Positions 13,560-13,950 of a stretch of DNA of 13,950 nt are shown in pieces. The notes under the pieces are model-generated. The model ran no database searches. It worked only from the letters and a program-made list of their open reading frames with translations, and had not been told where the DNA came from. A program made the position numbers and the translations under genes. The stretch is from Caulobacteraceae bacterium. Lineage in GTDB: Bacteria; Pseudomonadota; Alphaproteobacteria; Caulobacterales; Caulobacteraceae. The stretch spans positions 1 through 13,950 of the forward strand of contig CANKPO010000010.1 of the NCBI GenBank assembly GCA_947484535.1, read 5' to 3'. Each line of letters begins with the position of its first letter. The stretch's first letter is position 1.

Positions 13560-13950
13560 TTAGGGGCGCACCGCCGAGGCATCGCGCCGGATCCGCTCGA
13601 CCATGGACCTTAGGCCGTTAGAGCGCTGGCTCGATAGGGCGCCGCTAAGGCCCAAACGGTCAAAGGCCGTCTGAGCGTCGAAGGCGAGGATGTCTTGAGC
13701 GGTTCGTCCGGAATAGAGCCTGAGGACCAGAGCCACCAATCCCCGCACAATGTGGGCGTCGGAATCCCCCCGAAAGGTCAAGTGGGTTCCGTCCGTGGTT
13801 TCTGTGACCAACCAGACCTGACTTGCACAGCCCCGGACCTTGTTCTGGTCGCTGCGCTCGGTGTCGCTGAGGGGGGCAAGGTCGCGGCCCAGATCGATGA
13901 CGTGGCGATAGCGCTCTTCCCAGTCGCCGAGCATCTCAAACTCGGCTTCC
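13560..13950 (-). CDS. sufE: SufE-family Fe-S cluster assembly sulfur acceptor (5' partial)
   Basis: SufE accepts sulfur from the cysteine desulfurase SufS and stimulates it during Fe-S cluster building. The active-site motif KVRGCASQVWLV contains the sulfur-carrying cysteine (Cys36 counted from the ATG at 13934). LGDWEERYRHVIDLGRDLAPL before it and RGLVALVLRLYSGRTAQDIL after it are family-typical. The frame stays open from that ATG to the right edge, reading EAEFE before it, as SufE N-termini do, so the true start probably lies beyond 13950 and the gene is partial. Its TAA stop follows directly after the TGA of the convergent DnaA-like gene, with no space for a terminator. Confidence 0.92.
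   Translation of the reverse strand, partial: EAEFEMLGDWEERYRHVIDLGRDLAPLSDTERSDQNKVRGCASQVWLVTETTDGTHLTFRGDSDAHIVRGLVALVLRLYSGRTAQDILAFDAQTAFDRLGLSGALSSQRSNGLRSMVERIRRDASAVRP

Overview
The window is GC-rich, tightly packed bacterial DNA, most likely from an alphaproteobacterium of the Caulobacterales (Caulobacter, Asticcacaulis, Brevundimonas or Phenylobacterium type). The reasons are a MucR/Ros-family regulator, a single-domain PAS_5 protein, a DnaA-domain-IV-like protein, a dense cluster of GANTC (CcrM-type methylation) sites, and intergenic palindromes of the kind common in these genomes. The assignment to an order is inference; no rRNA or tRNA is present to anchor it.

Layout. (1) 1-3843, plus strand: the 3' end of an NAD-dependent formate dehydrogenase operon, fdsA (5' end cut by the window) - fdhD/fdsC - fdsD, with overlapping reading frames. 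This matches the known fdsGBACD order; fdsG and fdsB should lie just upstream. (2) 3844-4212: a non-coding mosaic of palindromic repeats. (3) 4213-6414, minus strand: an oligopeptidase B-like S9 peptidase with a Tat-like signal. (4) 6415-6704: a second, near-identical copy of the composite repeat, so the peptidase gene sits between two ~250 bp direct repeats. (5) 6705-10481, minus strand: a MaoC/NodN-type enoyl-CoA hydratase, an AMP-dependent acyl-CoA ligase and a GMC-family FAD alcohol dehydrogenase. In transcription order these are GMC, ligase, hydratase. A crotonase-fold enzyme is read divergently on the plus strand (10678-11565). Together they look like an alcohol or lipid-acid oxidation module: alcohol oxidation, CoA activation, then hydration or isomerisation of the enoyl-CoA.

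(6) 11566-13559, plus strand: a regulatory neighbourhood. An AT-rich leader precedes mucR, followed by a terminator, a GANTC-dense promoter region, a PAS_5 protein, two 30-bp-phased palindromes and a DnaA-domain-IV-like protein. (7) 13560-13950, minus strand: sufE, cut by the right edge, converging on the DnaA-like gene with no base between the two stop codons.

The main point of interest is region 6. Nine GANTC sites lie within 202 bp (12378-12579), from the mucR stop codon to the start of the PAS gene, and the genes on both sides resemble known alphaproteobacterial cell-cycle regulators. The second is the pair of composite repeats. Each ends exactly at a stop codon (in one case supplying it), shows a compensatory base-pair change in a hairpin, and leaves the peptidase gene almost no unique promoter sequence.
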